The position numbers were made by a program, and so were the translations under genes. Positions 10,699-22,471 of a stretch of 64,000 nt of DNA are shown here, piece by piece. The stretch's first letter is position 1. Every line of letters begins with the position of its first letter. Below the pieces are notes generated by a model. The model ran no database searches. It saw nothing but the letters and a program-made list of their open reading frames with translations, and had not been told where the DNA came from. Source of the stretch: Ancistrus triradiatus (lineage: Eukaryota; Chordata; Actinopteri; Siluriformes; Loricariidae); NCBI GenBank assembly GCA_025084515.1, contig JAJAGP010000214.1, positions 407,001-471,000 of the forward strand, read 5' to 3'.

Positions 10699-11016
10699 TA
10701 TGACTGAACAATTCAGAATTGAGATCTATTGAAATATGTACTTAAGCAATGAACGACATTGGGTTCTCACCATAATATGTCTAAATGTTGCAGCAGGTGA
10801 ACGCTAGCTCCTCCCTTTGTTTAATTTGTACAGTACAGTTTAAGTTGTTCTGAACCTGGCACCATTTCTACATATAAATGTAGCTACTGAAACAGAAACG
10901 TAACCCAAGGTCAGGATAAACCTCACAGGACTCTGGAGAACCGACCGGGGAAAAAATATACACTCCACACACAAAAGTCCTCAAACCAGAGGGGCTTCTG
11001 GACATAAAACATACAG
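10699..11016. other. unique sequence with a weak repeat-M relic
   Basis: At about 10940-10985 'cggggaaaaaatatacactc cacaca' style text resembles, reversed, the repeat M block at 53605-53735. Otherwise nothing. Confidence 0.35.
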
Positions 11017-11208
11017 GACTGTGGTGGCTTAGCAGTTAAGGTACTGGACTGTGGATTATAAGATCCAGGATATAAACCCCACCTCTGATAAGCTGTCTTT
11101 GTTTGGTCCTTGAGCAAGTCCCTTAACCTAGGAATTACAAAACTGCATCAGTTCTAACTCGTTCTGGATCAGGACATCTGCCAAATAATAAACAACCAAA
11201 TGTAAAAC
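11017..11208 (+). repeat. tRNA-derived SINE, diverged copy
   Basis: Same block order as the other SINEs: ggactgtggtggcttagcag, tggattataagatccagg, cacctctgataagctgtc, tggtccttgagcaag, ctggatcaggacatctgcc. Many substitutions and no clean tail, so an old insertion. Confidence 0.8.
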
Positions 11209-11549
11209 TTGAAACGTCAGTATGACATGAAACAGAATCATAAGTTACAACTGATGCTACAGTACTTGTTTCTTTTCTATAGCACTTTGCCTCCATTAGG
11301 CTTTCAAATATCGGTCTACCTTCACAAATATTCATTATATAGCAATGGAAATGGAAATGCATTAATCATACATGCTGAGATAAAATAAAAAAGGCACCGA
11401 CAATCCAGCTGCCTCCATCTATCCTTGTTATATCCGACTGCAAATCACATTTCCCGTCCAACCGACGACTAGCAGACGTTTAGCGCATAAACTGGAAAGC
11501 AGCTAAAAGTAATCAAAGTAATGATTGAATAATTATCTCGAGTACAATT
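11209..11549. other. unique sequence, nothing recognised
   Basis: No features recognised. Confidence 0.5.
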
Positions 11550-12150
11550 AATTAAACATGCCAATGAACTCATCTTGAACATCTGTCCTGGTCTCAGCTC
11601 TTAATCGCCTGTGAGAGTAGCAGACGCCAAACGGGTGATGCAGACTGCATGCAATCATCTCCACAAATGCCATTGTTTACCAACAATAATTAATACCATG
11701 TCATGTATAACTAAGCTCTGTGGCCCTATAATAGCTGTGTGGAAATAAGCAGCTTTTGCATGCTCTCGAGACAGTGCATACGACAGCTAGAGGTCAGATT
11801 GGCATTCAAAGTCGGCCAGATGCGCTTGTGAGATCCCTTTTAAGCCGTTTCCATTGTATCCATCATTTCTTGGACGAAAAGCAGTGCGGTGCTGTTGGGA
11901 TGTTTGTTTACACAGACAGACTGGCCTAAAGCATTTTGTAAAAGACCCACGAGGGCAATTAGGGAGTCAACATTAGTCACAATCAGGCCCATATGCCTCA
12001 TTCATTTGAAGACATGGCCACAGACACTGCAATAAGTGCTTGTTTTTCTTTAGAGTGCCGCCAAATACCATTTGCCCTCTTTTCAATTCTTTAAGATTAT
12101 GCATATGCTATAGAAGCTACACACCTCATTAATTATTTCCTTCCATACTA
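11550..12150. promoter_or_regulatory. candidate enhancer: homeodomain/FOX/SOX/POU-like motif cluster
   Basis: Repeat-free and of balanced composition, with caattaattaaac (11548), gcatgcaatcatc (11648), ccattgtttaccaacaat (11672), aataattaatacc, attagggag (11958), tgcatatgcta (12101) and cattaattatttcc (12128). These are words bound by homeodomain, FOX, SOX and POU factors. Such repeat-free AT-motif-rich islands in gene deserts are typical of developmental enhancers. Inference only: conservation cannot be seen from one sequence. Confidence 0.3.
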
Positions 12151-12531
12151 AGGCGATGTTGATGTTTGTTTTGTTTTTTTTCCATTCTGAATAGTCAGCA
12201 GTAGTAATAATAATTATCAGGGACTTTTTAGGGGAGTCTTTGCCTCATTCAATGATGCCTAACAAATTGATTAAACCATGACTGTAATGCCCGAATGTAA
12301 TGCATACATGAATACAAATGATCCTGTTTTGGCTTTTAGCAAAGAAAAATGTGACATTGTTGTCATTGTGTAAGTAGAATGCAGCACTTTAGGGCTTTTA
12401 ATTCTAAGAAAATGACCAACTTTGAGTTGATGCGATACTTTGTGTTGTGGTCATTACCAGCCTGGAGTTTTCCTGTTTTCCTGTAAAAGCATACAATATT
12501 ACCCTTTAATAATAAAGCATACTATATTACC
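12151..12531. other. unique sequence
   Basis: Nothing recognised. Confidence 0.5.
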
Positions 12532-12533
12532 CA

Positions 12534-12566
<33 letters not shown>
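12532..12566. repeat. (CA)n microsatellite
   Basis: About 35 bases of CA repeat. Confidence 0.95.
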
Positions 12567-12679
12567 GGACACTTTAGAGAGACCAACTAACCAAAGGCAT
12601 ATGATATAAAACCAGGGTACCCTAAATTCGAGCATGGGGAGAACATACAAACTCCACACAATAGTCCAGAGCAAAGATC
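12567..12679 (-). repeat. repeat M fragment, reversed
   Basis: Contains catggggagaacatacaaac and tccacacaatagtccag, the reverse-complement style of the widespread fish block 'gagtttgcatgttctcccc' seen forward at 53610-53645. Confidence 0.55.
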
Positions 12680-12929
12680 CCAGTACCAGCTGAGCATCGT
12701 TTAAACTCCACAGCCTGTCTGAGTACTGTTGCTGACCATGTGCATCCCTTTATGACCACAGTGTACCATCTTCTGATAGCTACTTCCAGCAGGATATCAT
12801 ACCATGTAACAAAGCCTGACAAACCTACCAAAATCTCTGAGGAACGTTTCAGGCATCTGGTTGAATCTATGCCATGAAGAATGAAGACAGTTTTGAAGGC
12901 AAAACAGGGTCCAAACCCGGTACTAGCAT
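12680..12929 (+). mobile_element. Tc1-type relic (family T6), left part, interrupted by an RTE-like insertion
   Basis: Matches the order of blocks in 28193-28815: gttgctgaccatgtgcatcc, ctttatgacc, caaaat(c/a)tc(t/a)gaggaa, gttgaatct/ggtgaatct, agttttgaagg, gtccaa(a)ccc. The text encodes pieces of a Tc1-like transposase C-terminus ('MTTVYHLLIATSSRI'; the 'PTKISEER' strand). It is broken at 12929 by the retrotransposon and resumes at 16187. Confidence 0.75.
12913..12929. repeat. target-site duplication, left
   Basis: aaacccggtactagcat, repeated with one change (aaactcggtactagcat) at 16170-16186 on the other side of the RTE-like element. Confidence 0.85.
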
Positions 12930-15900
12930 CTACTTCTTCTTCTTCTTTCGGTTTCTCCCTTTATCAGGGGTCACCACAGCGAGTTAAACGTTTCCACCTC
13001 ACCCTGTCCTCCACGTCCTCTACTCTCACCCCAACTCCCTGAATATCTTCATTCACCACAACCAAATAACTCCTCTTTGGTCTTCCTCTCCGTCTCTTGC
13101 CTGGCAGCTCCATCTCCAACATCCTCCTACCAATATATCCACTATCCCTCCTCTGCACATGTCCAAACCATCTCAGTCTTCCCTCTCGAATTTTGTCTCC
13201 AAATTTTCCAACCTGTGCTGTCCCTCTGATGATCTCATTCCTAATCCTGTCCACCCTAGACACTCCTAAAGAGAACCTCAACATCTTAAGTTCTGTCACC
13301 TCCAGCTCTGCTTCCTGTCTCTTTGTCATTGCCACTGTCTCTAAGCCATATCACAAGGCTGGTCTCACTACTCTCTTATAAATCTTTCCTTTCACTTTTT
13401 CTCACCTTTTGTCACACAGCACTCCTGACACTCTTCTCCACCCACTCCATCCTGCCTGTACTCTCTTCTTTACCTCCTTTCCACACTCCCCATTTCCTTG
13501 GACAGTTGATCCCAAGTACCTGAACTCCTGGACCTTTGTGACCACTGATCCCTGTAGCCTGACTGTTCCACCTGCCTCCCTTTCATTTACACACATGTAT
13601 TCTGTTCTTACTACAGTTTCACTTTCATTCCTCTCCTTTCCAGATTATACCTCCACCTCTCCAAGTCTCTCTTCTGCCTGTTCCGCTGTGCTCACTACAG
13701 ATCACAATGTCGTCTGCAAACATCATAGTCCACACGGCGATTCCTGTCTGACCTCATCTGTTAGTGTCCATCACATAGAGCAAATAAGAAGGGACTCAGG
13801 GCCGATCCTTGATGCAGTCCCCACCCCTACCTTGAAGCTATCTGTCACTCCTACAGCACATCTCTCCGTTGTTCACGCTGTTCTCATACAGTCCTGCCAC
13901 TAATCTAACGTACTTTTCAGCCACTCGAGACTTCCTCATACACCACCCACAGTTTTCAGTTCCTCCCTTGGCACCCTGTCATAAGCTTTCTCCAAACATC
14001 CAAAAAGACACAGGTGTAGCTCTTTCTGACCATCTCTATACTTCTCCAAAAGCAGTCTCAAAGCAAAAAAATCGCATCCATGGTGGCTTCTTCCTTGGCA
14101 TGAAACCATACTGCCTGTTCACACACTGTCACCTCCTGTCCTGAGCTCTAGCTTCCACAACTCTCTCCCAAATCTTCATTGGTGGCTCATCAACTTTATG
14201 CCCCTGTAAGAGCCACAAGTCTGTACATCACCCCTTCTGCTTAAAAATCGGTACAAGTTAAACTTTTCCTCCATTCCTCCGGCATACTCTCATTCACCAG
14301 AATTCCATTGAATAATCTAGTCAAAAAAACACCACTCCCAGCTCTCCTAGACTTTTCCATACCTCAACCGGTATTTCATTCATCAGGTCCCACTGCCTTT
14401 CCGTTTCTCATCCTTTTCAAAAGCTTTTCCTCACTTCTTCCTCGCTAATCTTTGCTACCATCCCTGTTTCCACAGTTTCTACGGTCTACGCCATCCAACC
14501 TTCTTTTTCCCTTTCATTTTCTACACATTCATCAACTCCTCAAAATACTCCTTCCATCTTTTCCCTCACCCTCTCCTCACCTGTCAGTACATTTCCATTT
14601 CTATCCTTGATCACCCTGACATGCTGCACATCCTTTCCAGGCTCTATCTCTCTGTCTAGCCAGCAGATACAAACTCCTCCTCTCCTTCCCTACTGTCTAA
14701 CCTTTCATATACTCATCGTAGGCCTTCCTTTGCTTTGGCCTTTGCTACCTCCTCTTTTGCCCTTGTGCCGCATCTCCTTGTACTCCTGCCTACTCTCATT
14801 AGTCCTGTCCCTGTTCCATTGCTTCTTTTCTTTGCTGACCTCTTTCTCTGAATAAACCTCCTGCACTTCCGTCGTTCCACCAACCAGGTTTCCTTTTCAT
14901 TCATCTTTGCCTGTCCAGAAGGACACACCCACTACCTTTCTACCACCTGTCTGTCTAATTACTGTTGATGCTACTACCAGTCCGTCTGGGGAGCTCTTTC
15001 CCTATCACCAAAAGCCTTTTCTCAGCTTCTCTCTCTGAACTCCTTACAACATTCTTCTTTTCTCAAACTTCCACCATTTGGTCCTCTGCTCTGCCTTTGT
15101 CCCTCTTCCTCTTCCTCACCACCAGAGCCATCCTGCACACCACCATCCGATGCTGCCTAGCTACACTCCTCCCCTGCCCACTACCTTTACAATCACCAAT
15201 CTCTTTTTAAGCAACCTCTTCTACATAGGATGTTTAGTCTACCTGTGTGCTCCTCCCTCCACTCTTGTAAGTCACCCAACCCTATGCTCCTCCTTCTTTT
15301 GGAAATATGTGTTTTTTAACCACAGCCATTTCCATCCTCTTTGCAAAAATCGACCACCATCTGTCCTTCTAGGTTCCCTATCCTTAACCACCAAACCTGC
15401 CCATACAACTTCATTCAATCTCCTTTATTACCTTCACCAGCATGACTATTGAAATCTGCACCAATCACCAGTCTCTCCTCCCTGGGGAACGCTCTCAACC
15501 ACTTAATCTAACTCCCCCCAGAATCTCTCTCTTTCTCCTCTAATTCACAGCCAACTTGTGGTGCACAGCCACTAACAACATTCACCATTACACCCTCAAT
15601 TTCCAGCTTCAGACATATTATCCTATCTGACGCCCTTTTCACCTCAACGACATTCTTTACATAGTCCTCTTTCAGGACCACACCAACTCCTTTTCTCTTC
15701 CTATCCACACCATGGTAGAACAGTTTAAACCCTGCACCAATGCATCGAGCCTTGCTACCCTTCCACTTTGTCTCCTGCACACACAAAACATCGACCTTTC
15801 TCCTCTGCATCATATCAGCCAGCTCTCTACCTTTCCCTGTCATCGTCCCTACATTTAGGGTTGCTACCCTCAATGCTATATTCTGGCCCCTCCTGATTTC

Positions 15901-16169
15901 TCTCTGTCTCCTCACACGTTTCCCTCCTCTTCGTCTTCGGCAAACAGTAGTCCAATTTCCGCTGGTACCCTGTTTGCTACCAGTACCTGTGGCGGTCGTT
16001 GTTAACCCGGGCCGCGACCGATCCGCTATGGTAAAACTATTATAAACTCGCATACTAGATTTGGCAAATGTTTTACACCGGATGCCCTTCCTGACGCAAC
16101 CATCACCATTTATCCGGGCTTGGGACCGGCACTAGAAATATCCTGCCTGAGCAATCTAGCGGCTGGTTT
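12930..16169 (-). mobile_element. near full-length non-LTR retrotransposon, RTE/BovB-like
   Basis: About 3.24 kb between 17-bp direct repeats, oriented on the minus strand. The 3' end (left) finishes in a (GAA)n-type tail, seen on the plus strand as tacttcttcttcttctttcg, rather than poly(A), a habit of RTE-type elements. It encodes, in order on the minus strand, an APE endonuclease, a reverse transcriptase and a C-terminal region. The size fits a complete RTE element. It sits in an older T6 relic whose uninterrupted equivalent is at 28770-28795. Confidence 0.85.
12964..16053 (-). pseudogene. endonuclease/reverse transcriptase polyprotein of the RTE-like element, broken
   Basis: In RTE elements one polyprotein nicks the genomic target with an APE endonuclease and reverse-transcribes the element RNA at the nick. 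Seen on the minus strand: endonuclease landmarks at 15530-15900, 'ATLNVGTMTGKGRELADM', 'VDVLCVQETKWKG' (with the catalytic Glu of QETKW) and 'VVSGCAPQVG'; the RT active site 'FADDIVICS' at about 13694-13720 (FADD at 13709-13720); 'VQEFRYLGSTVQGNGECG' at 13490-13545; and the end 'LRWFGHVQRRDSGYIGRRM' and 'RVRWKRLTRCGDP' at 12964-13190. The reading frame is interrupted many times between 13600 and 15500, so the protein cannot be made. Related fragments are often mis-annotated as 'craniofacial development protein 2-like' because of the BovB-type endonuclease domain. Assignment to the RTE clade is from these motifs and memory of the family. Confidence 0.85.
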
Positions 16170-16186
16170 AAACTCGGTACTAGCAT
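16170..16186. repeat. target-site duplication, right
   Basis: aaactcggtactagcat, partner of 12913-12929 with a single C/T difference. Confidence 0.85.
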
Positions 16187-16204
16187 GGTGTACCTAATAA
16201 AGTG
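16187..16204 (+). mobile_element. Tc1-type relic (family T6), right end
   Basis: ggtgtacctaataaagtg, the terminal block that follows 'agcaa' directly in the uninterrupted copy at 28788-28805. Confidence 0.8.
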
Positions 16205-16539
16205 TATGCAGTACTACAGTAAAGTGGGAATGCCAGCATTGAAACTTTGGCTGTCTTGAAATGCAGCAGTAGTAGAAAGAGTGCTGCTGTGAGTAGGTTT
16301 TTCTTTTTCTTTCTCTATTACAGTTTGACCTTTTTAAAGAATAAGGAAACAAAGGTTTAAATAAATCTACAAACTGTTGTTTTTGACAGGAAAATGAAGC
16401 AAAAAGTCAATAATTCGAGTTGTACTAAATCTACAAAACCTACCGAGCAGATTTGATACGAAATCTACCCACAACTGAAGTGAGAAATACTTTGGATTAA
16501 AGTCTAAAGTCTGTAACTAAACCGCTAACAGATATCTGC
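16205..16539. other. unique sequence
   Basis: Nothing recognised. Confidence 0.5.
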
Positions 16540-16860
16540 CCCCACACACACACTCAGCAGTCATACCTGCCCTAATTACAGAGCCTCAGTTCCTCACCGG
16601 GTGGCCAATCTCATCCATTCGCAGTGTGTCATAAAATGACACCAAACACACTGACAGAAAAATTGATTCCAGCCAAGTATTCCATCAAAATACAAAGAGT
16701 CAAACAATTACAAAGCCCACAATAATTAATTGCTTTGCCGTACTCCGTTTTATCATTATAGCTTCTTTTGCGCTGAACGACTCACAAAATCAGTTATTAT
16801 CTCTGTGGCAGAGCAAAAGGAAAAGACAAACGTGAAAGGAGAATTACGAACGTGAACACA
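16540..16860. promoter_or_regulatory. candidate enhancer motif island
   Basis: Repeat-free stretch with gtgtcataaaatgac (HOX/PBX-like), caaacaattacaaag and cacaataattaattgctttg (SOX next to homeodomain words) and ttatcattatag. Inference from motif density only. Confidence 0.25.
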
Positions 16861-17937
16861 CTCAGTCCTTGCACCGATAACCTCTCAGAGTTCAGTTTTG
16901 CCACAGTCGAGCACCTCGGGCAGTAATTGGCCCTTTTTCCTGTACAACGCAGACGTGTGATGGGTACTAATGGCTGGTCTGAAATCTCCATCTAAAGAAC
17001 TAGGTCTACAATTGCATGTTTGCGAGGAGAAACACGCAGCGGTTTGTGAGGTTATAGCGAGCTTTTAAACCATCATAAGGTTTCAGCCACTCATGCTTTA
17101 ATGCCTTTCTGATGTCAGTGTCATAACCGATATGTTACCAGTTCGTGTCTATACTTGAAAAGCTTTTAAATCAACACCACTCATTATAAAGAACGCAACA
17201 TGAGAACATCATGCTTGCATCAGACTCCACATACACTGACATTATATATGATGGCCTTGTGTGTGGGTAAAGTAAATAGGTAAAGAGAGCAGAAAGTGGA
17301 CAGCTTAAGAGCTACGGAATTATTGAAGTAATGTGCACCACCAGTAGATTTATGGTTTTGGCAATGATATAATGACCATATGTAACATATTGTCAATGAC
17401 TGGACCCATAAATTTCCAAACTTTTCGATTTGATTCGTCACTAAATAATCCTCTTTTGTACTGATCTCCATCCCAGTCTTTTGTGAGTTTTAGCTTTAGC
17501 TCCCCTTCTGAAGAAGTTTCATGTCTGCTACCCTTCTAGGCTGTACGAGGGTCAACTTGGCATCCCGATAAAGCTCCCAGATGCTGCTATTGCCCAAGTG
17601 TAAAGGGAGGACATACATCATATCATAAATATATGATTTCTGAATGTCTTCACCAGTTTTTAATGTTGCATACACATTTCCTGTCGTATTCTAATAAAGC
17701 GACTGAGAAATAATTATATGTGATCATTATACACTTGCTGAAACAATAATCTAATGGTGGCCTAAGACTTTTACACAGTACTATATGGAAAAAGCTTCTA
17801 ATTCTAGATTCTAGAAAATATTTTTTCCGCAATTATAGGAATATCTCTATAATGGTCCTCCTCGATATGTGTAAATAACTTGGAATCAGCTTAATAAAAT
17901 GGCCCAGCTTTGTCATTATTATTCATAATCTGATACC
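16861..17937. other. unique sequence, nothing recognised
   Basis: About 1.1 kb without recognised features. Confidence 0.5.
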
Positions 17938-18123
17938 TGTGGTAGCCAAGTGGGTAAGGCACTGGACTATGGACCAAAAGGTTAAAATCCCACCTCTGCC
18001 AAGCTGCCACTGTTGGGTCCTTGAGCAAGACCCTTAACCCACAACTGCTTGGATTGTAAGACTGTATCAGTTGTAAGTCGCTCTGGATAAGGGCGTCTGC
18101 TAAATGCTGTAAATGTAAATGTT
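17938..18123 (+). repeat. tRNA-derived SINE, near full length
   Basis: tgtggtagccaagtgggtaa A-box region, a shortened B-box region (the 'ggtccaggg' is reduced to ggttaaaatccc), intact ccaagctgccactgttggg core, cgctctggataagggcgtct and (aaatgt) tail. A 6-7 bp deletion has damaged the B box. Confidence 0.92.
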
Positions 18124-18955
18124 AAATAATCTGGTATTGAATGGTGTAGTGTTTATTTATTTATTAATGTACTTTTATTTGGTAATGTTAGTGTTACATT
18201 TTATTCCAAAGTGTTCTGTGACTAACTCTATAAAAGTGCTATCTAAATATAAACTTACAAACTTAAGGTAATCAACCAATCATGTCCTTCTCATTGTTGT
18301 CGAGGACCATTACTCGTCAGAATGAATTCTATTAAAAGTCTCCTTTCAAACTGGAGTGGTAAAGCTGCAGAGTTTAGATGTCATCCGAACCTTGTTGCAA
18401 GTCATTCTCATCACAAAGTGTGTTAATAGAAATGCTTAATCCTCTCCTTTAAATGTGAAGTCATGACCATTGTGTTAAAGAGAGCATGTTCCCCTACGTC
18501 CAGCTCGTTTTTTTGTCCTTTAATTCCCTCTCTTCAGTCTGCAGTGAAATGCAAGTTATGACGCGAGTCGCCAGTACATGTGAGCTGCGGAGCATGAAAT
18601 TAGCTTAAGTGGCAAAAAGAAAAGACAAGGCGAGAGAGGACGTCTCAATAAGGATAGTGCAGCTGACTGGCTGCTTCAGTCAAGCCACACAACTTTCTTC
18701 TTTTATCTTGAAGTATGAATTGTCTGAAAGCTAAAGAATATGCACTAAACTATGACAAAGCTTCATTCAGATAGTGATGTATACAAGAATATTATAATGC
18801 AGGCAAGTCCCCTAGATCTGAACCAGTTCTGTTCCGTGAGTGTCCAAAAGTTTGTATGTCCAACATATTTAGCCTAAGCATGCAGCTTGTGATAAAGTTT
18901 TATTTAAACAGTAATATTAATTATGTTACACTTGTCATTTAAATGTGACATAGTC
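18124..18955. other. unique sequence, nothing firm
   Basis: No repeat recognised. Confidence 0.5.
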
Positions 18956-20545
18956 AGTTTGTGAACCCTTTAGAATTTTCTATATTTCTGCATAAATATG
19001 ATTTAAAAAATCATCAGATTTTCACACAAGTCCTAAAAGGAGAAAAAGAGAACACAGTTAAACAAATGAGACAAATATCATACTTGGTCATTTATTTATT
19101 GAGAAAAATGATCCAATATTGCATATTAGTGAGTGGCAAAAGTATGTGAACCGTTGCTTTCAGTATCTGGTGTGACCCCCCTGTGCAGCAATAACTGCAG
19201 CTAAACGTTTCCTGTAGCTGTTGATCAGTCCTGCACACCGGCTTGGAGGAATTTTAGCCCATTCCTCCGTACAGAACAGCTTCAGCTCTGGGATGTTGGT
19301 GGGTTTCCTCACATTAGCTGCTCGCTTCAGGTCCTTCCACAACATTTCCATTGGATTAAGGTCAGGACTTTTTGACTTGGCCATTCCAAAACATGAACTT
19401 TATTCTTCTGTCACCATTCTTTGGTAGAACGGCTTGTGTGCTTAGGGCGTTGTTCTTGCTTGCATGAACCCACCTTCTCTCGACTGAGATTTCAGGTCAT
19501 GGACAGATGTCCTGACATTTTCCTTCCTTTAGAATTCTGTGATATAATTCAGCATTCATTGTTCCATCAATGATGGGAAAGCCATCCTGGCCCAGATGCA
19601 GCAAACCACGGCCCAAACCATGATACCACCACCACCATGTTTCACACAGATGGGATAAGGTTTTCTTATGCTGGGAATGCAGTGTTTCCTTTCTCCCAAA
19701 CATAATGCTTTTTTAAAACCAAAAAGTTCTATTTTGGTCTCATCCATCTACAAAACATTCTTCCAATAGCCTTCTGGCTCGTCCACGTGAACTTTAGCAA
19801 ACTGCAGAACGAGCAGCAATGTTCTTTTTGGAGAGCAGTGGCTTTCTCCTTGCAGCCCTGCCATGCACACCATTGTTGTTCACTGTTCTTCTGATGGTGG
19901 ACTCATGAACATTAGCATTAGCTAATGTGAGAGAGGCCTTCAGTTGCTTAGAAGTTACCGTGGGGTCCTTTGTGACCTCATCAACTATTACACGCCTTGC
20001 TCTTGGAGTGATCTTTGTTGGTCGGCCACTCCTGGGGAGGGTAACAATGGTCTTGAATTTCCTCCATTTGTACACAATTTGTCTGACTGAGGATTGGTAG
20101 AGTCCAAACTCTTTAGAGATGGTTTTAAAACCTTTTCCAGCCTGATGAGCATCAACTCTTTTTCTGAGGTCCTCAGAAATCTCCTTTGTTCGTCCCATGA
20201 TACACTTCCACAAACGTGTGCTGTGAAGAGCAGACTTTGATAGGTCCTTGTTCTTTAAATAAAACAGGGTGCCCACTCACACCTGATTGTCATCCCATTG
20301 ATTGAAAACATCTGACTCTAATTTCACCTTCAAATTATCTGCTTATCCTAGAGGTTCACATACTTTTGCCACTCACTAATATGTAATATTGGATCATTGT
20401 CCTCAATAAATAAATAACCAAGTATAATATTTGTCTCATTTGTTTAACTGGGTTCTCTTGATCTACCTTTAGGACTTGTGTGGAAATCTGCTGATGTTTT
20501 AGGCCATATTTATGCAGAAATATAGAAAATTCTGAAGCACCACTG
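18956..20545 (-). mobile_element. Tc1 transposon family T1, copy 1
   Basis: Both long inverted ends (about 200 bp; block agtttgtgaaccctttagaa at the left, and its reverse partner at the right) surround a reverse-strand transposase. The outermost left bases (cagtggtgctt) are missing, and the right end has lost the stretch between tctgaag and caccactgta, so the copy is immobile. 1.59 kb, close to the 1.6 kb of an intact Tc1 element; this is the longest T1 copy here. Confidence 0.93.
19160..20198 (-). pseudogene. Tc1 transposase (T1 copy 1), frameshifted
   Basis: Tc1 transposases bind the inverted ends with two N-terminal helix-turn-helix domains and cut and join DNA with a DDE catalytic core. 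Seen: start 'MGRTKEISEDLRKRV' at 20198; HTH region with 'ISKEFGLYQSSVRQI'; an AT-hook-like 'SGRPTKITPRAR' linker; second HTH ending 'ESTIRRTVNNNGVHGRAARR'; first catalytic Asp in 'MDETKIELFG' (19720-19747); the 'KHGGGGIMVWA' block; and the last catalytic Glu in 'SPDLNPMEMLWKDLK' (19320-19375), ending 'GGHTRY' and a stop at 19160-19162. At least three frame shifts separate the pieces; the expected second Asp region (19400-19500) is garbled. About 345 residues if joined, the normal family length. Dead copy. Confidence 0.9.
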
Positions 20546-21099
20546 TATATACGTACCTAATACAGATTTCTCTGGACACCTCGGACGTTAAGCGTTTTCT
20601 CTCACACACTTTAGTGGACAGAACCAATTTTAGTGATTTCCTGTCATATTTAAGCCCACAAAACTGTTTTGATAACATGTAGATGAAGATTTAACGCAGC
20701 TGTTTTTTAAAAACATAGATCTGTAAACGTGAGCAGCTTTTATAGCCTGTCTTCCAGCACCATACCTTACTAAAAAAGGCCCAGGTATGTCTGAACAGTA
20801 TTTAGATCTTCTGGAAGATTAAATACAGCGCAAATGTGTCGTCAATGTCGCAGCAGCTAATGTTTTGTTGGACTGCCTTTAGCTTTTCATTACAGCACGC
20901 ATTTGCTGTGGCAGTGATTCCACAACCTCAGGCAACATCACATTGCTCGGCGGGCCTTCTGGAACGAATTAGCGATGAGAACCGTGGTACCACTGCATTT
21001 TGTTATCCCACATGGTATAATTGAGTCTTGTGCACTCTTTTTCATTTTCTACCTCCCCGTTCATAACTCAGCCATCCATTCATTACGACTGACACGTTT
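20546..21099. other. unique sequence
   Basis: Nothing recognised. Confidence 0.5.
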
Positions 21100-21560
21100 A
21101 AAAAGCACTGCTCTTGTCCCTTTTCATTTCGCATGAACATCGCCGTCATGTGACTCTGTTTTAATAATTGCCTCGTATGTATGACACAGATTTAATGGAA
21201 GACAAGCTCGAGGGCAATCACAGCAGCTATTGTCTGCAACAAAGCATATTAATGCGACCGCGAGCAGCTCTGACTGATGTGGAGGTAAACAAGTGCATTG
21301 ACACCCACTTCTAGAAGCTTCTTTTGTGTTGCCAGCACACGCCGGCCTTGATTTGTATGACGATTAGCATTTTAATAATCAGACAACGCACGGAGAATTA
21401 ACGAGTCGCGCCCTTCTGGAGAGTCGGAACAGTTGGTGTGTTATTACACAATCAGAACAGGGCTGGCCCGGCCTGTACGGCTCTGAATTAAACAGCTACG
21501 ACAATAATTCAAAACATATTCAAACAGAGATAACGCTCCATTTTTCTCTCCTCTCACTTT
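21100..21560. promoter_or_regulatory. candidate enhancer motif island
   Basis: Repeat-free, CpG-retaining stretch with gcatattaatgcgacc (POU-like, 21246), ggtaaacaagtgc (FOX, 21282), attagcattttaataatcag (homeodomain, 21364), ttacacaatcag and tgaattaaacagc. Balanced composition contrasts with the AT-rich neighbours. Function is inferred from motif content only. Confidence 0.3.
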
Positions 21561-22471
21561 TTATTAATCTCTCCGTGTGTCTCTCACCTTGTCCACACTA
21601 ATATGGATGTTTTTCAAACCCCTTTTGTTAAAGTATGACCTTCACTGGCATCGTTTTGGGCCGCTGAAAACACGCACGCTATCCGGAGACGGCTTAATTT
21701 GAAAGCTAGCATTCCTATTAGATATTTATCATTCTGTGACTGGTCCATGAATCAGATCCTGTCAGGTTATCCAGCTTCCTCACTTCCAAAAGCCGTCTTT
21801 AGCTGGCTCTACAGCTCCGCAAGACACTGTAAAGTCATTAGTTGCATTTGAAAGCAGTTCAGGATCATAATCCGTCCAAAGAAAGCACCGGCTTGGTTTC
21901 ATTGCTTAGCATTGCCATTTTGGATGGTGTGCAATACATACAATTGGCTGAACTCTATGGTGTAATCCTCTTGGCTTAGTTAGCAGGCTGAATGTAGGTG
22001 TTTTTGTTATTATTTCCTAATTTTATTTTGATTGGAAAGGTTTGAGAACGCCATTATGACACCAAATCTATCTGAGGTATGTGACTCACGTGAGTAAGAC
22101 CATGTTATTATTATATAGATTTCTTTCTCTTTCAGTCTCTGTCTGCTTTCATTATTATCACCATCATTATCATTACCCAATAAAACAGACAGAATTATAA
22201 GCAAGCCTCGGTGGTACCGTGCTCACATAGGCATGAGCCACACTGGGTCCACAATCCAAACGTGACGACCATTACCTCCTGCAGGAGGCGTGTTAAACAG
22301 TGCTAAAGCTGAGGGAATAGAAGGTGCAGCTTTGAAGTTCATGTCAATTTGTCTACTGATGATAAATAGGATCAATTACCGGGCTGAAAGAAAAGAGCTG
22401 ATTAATGGTCCTTGGCTTCTGAATTATGACTAATGCAAACGGTTCAGACGGAGAGCAGTTGCTGGCAGTGA
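21561..22471. other. unique sequence
   Basis: Nothing recognised. Confidence 0.5.

Noticed and set aside
13097..16045. Several plus-strand open frames rich in Ser, Pro and Leu
   Set aside because: They are antisense to the minus-strand RTE-like polyprotein. The recognisable endonuclease and RT motifs are on the minus strand.
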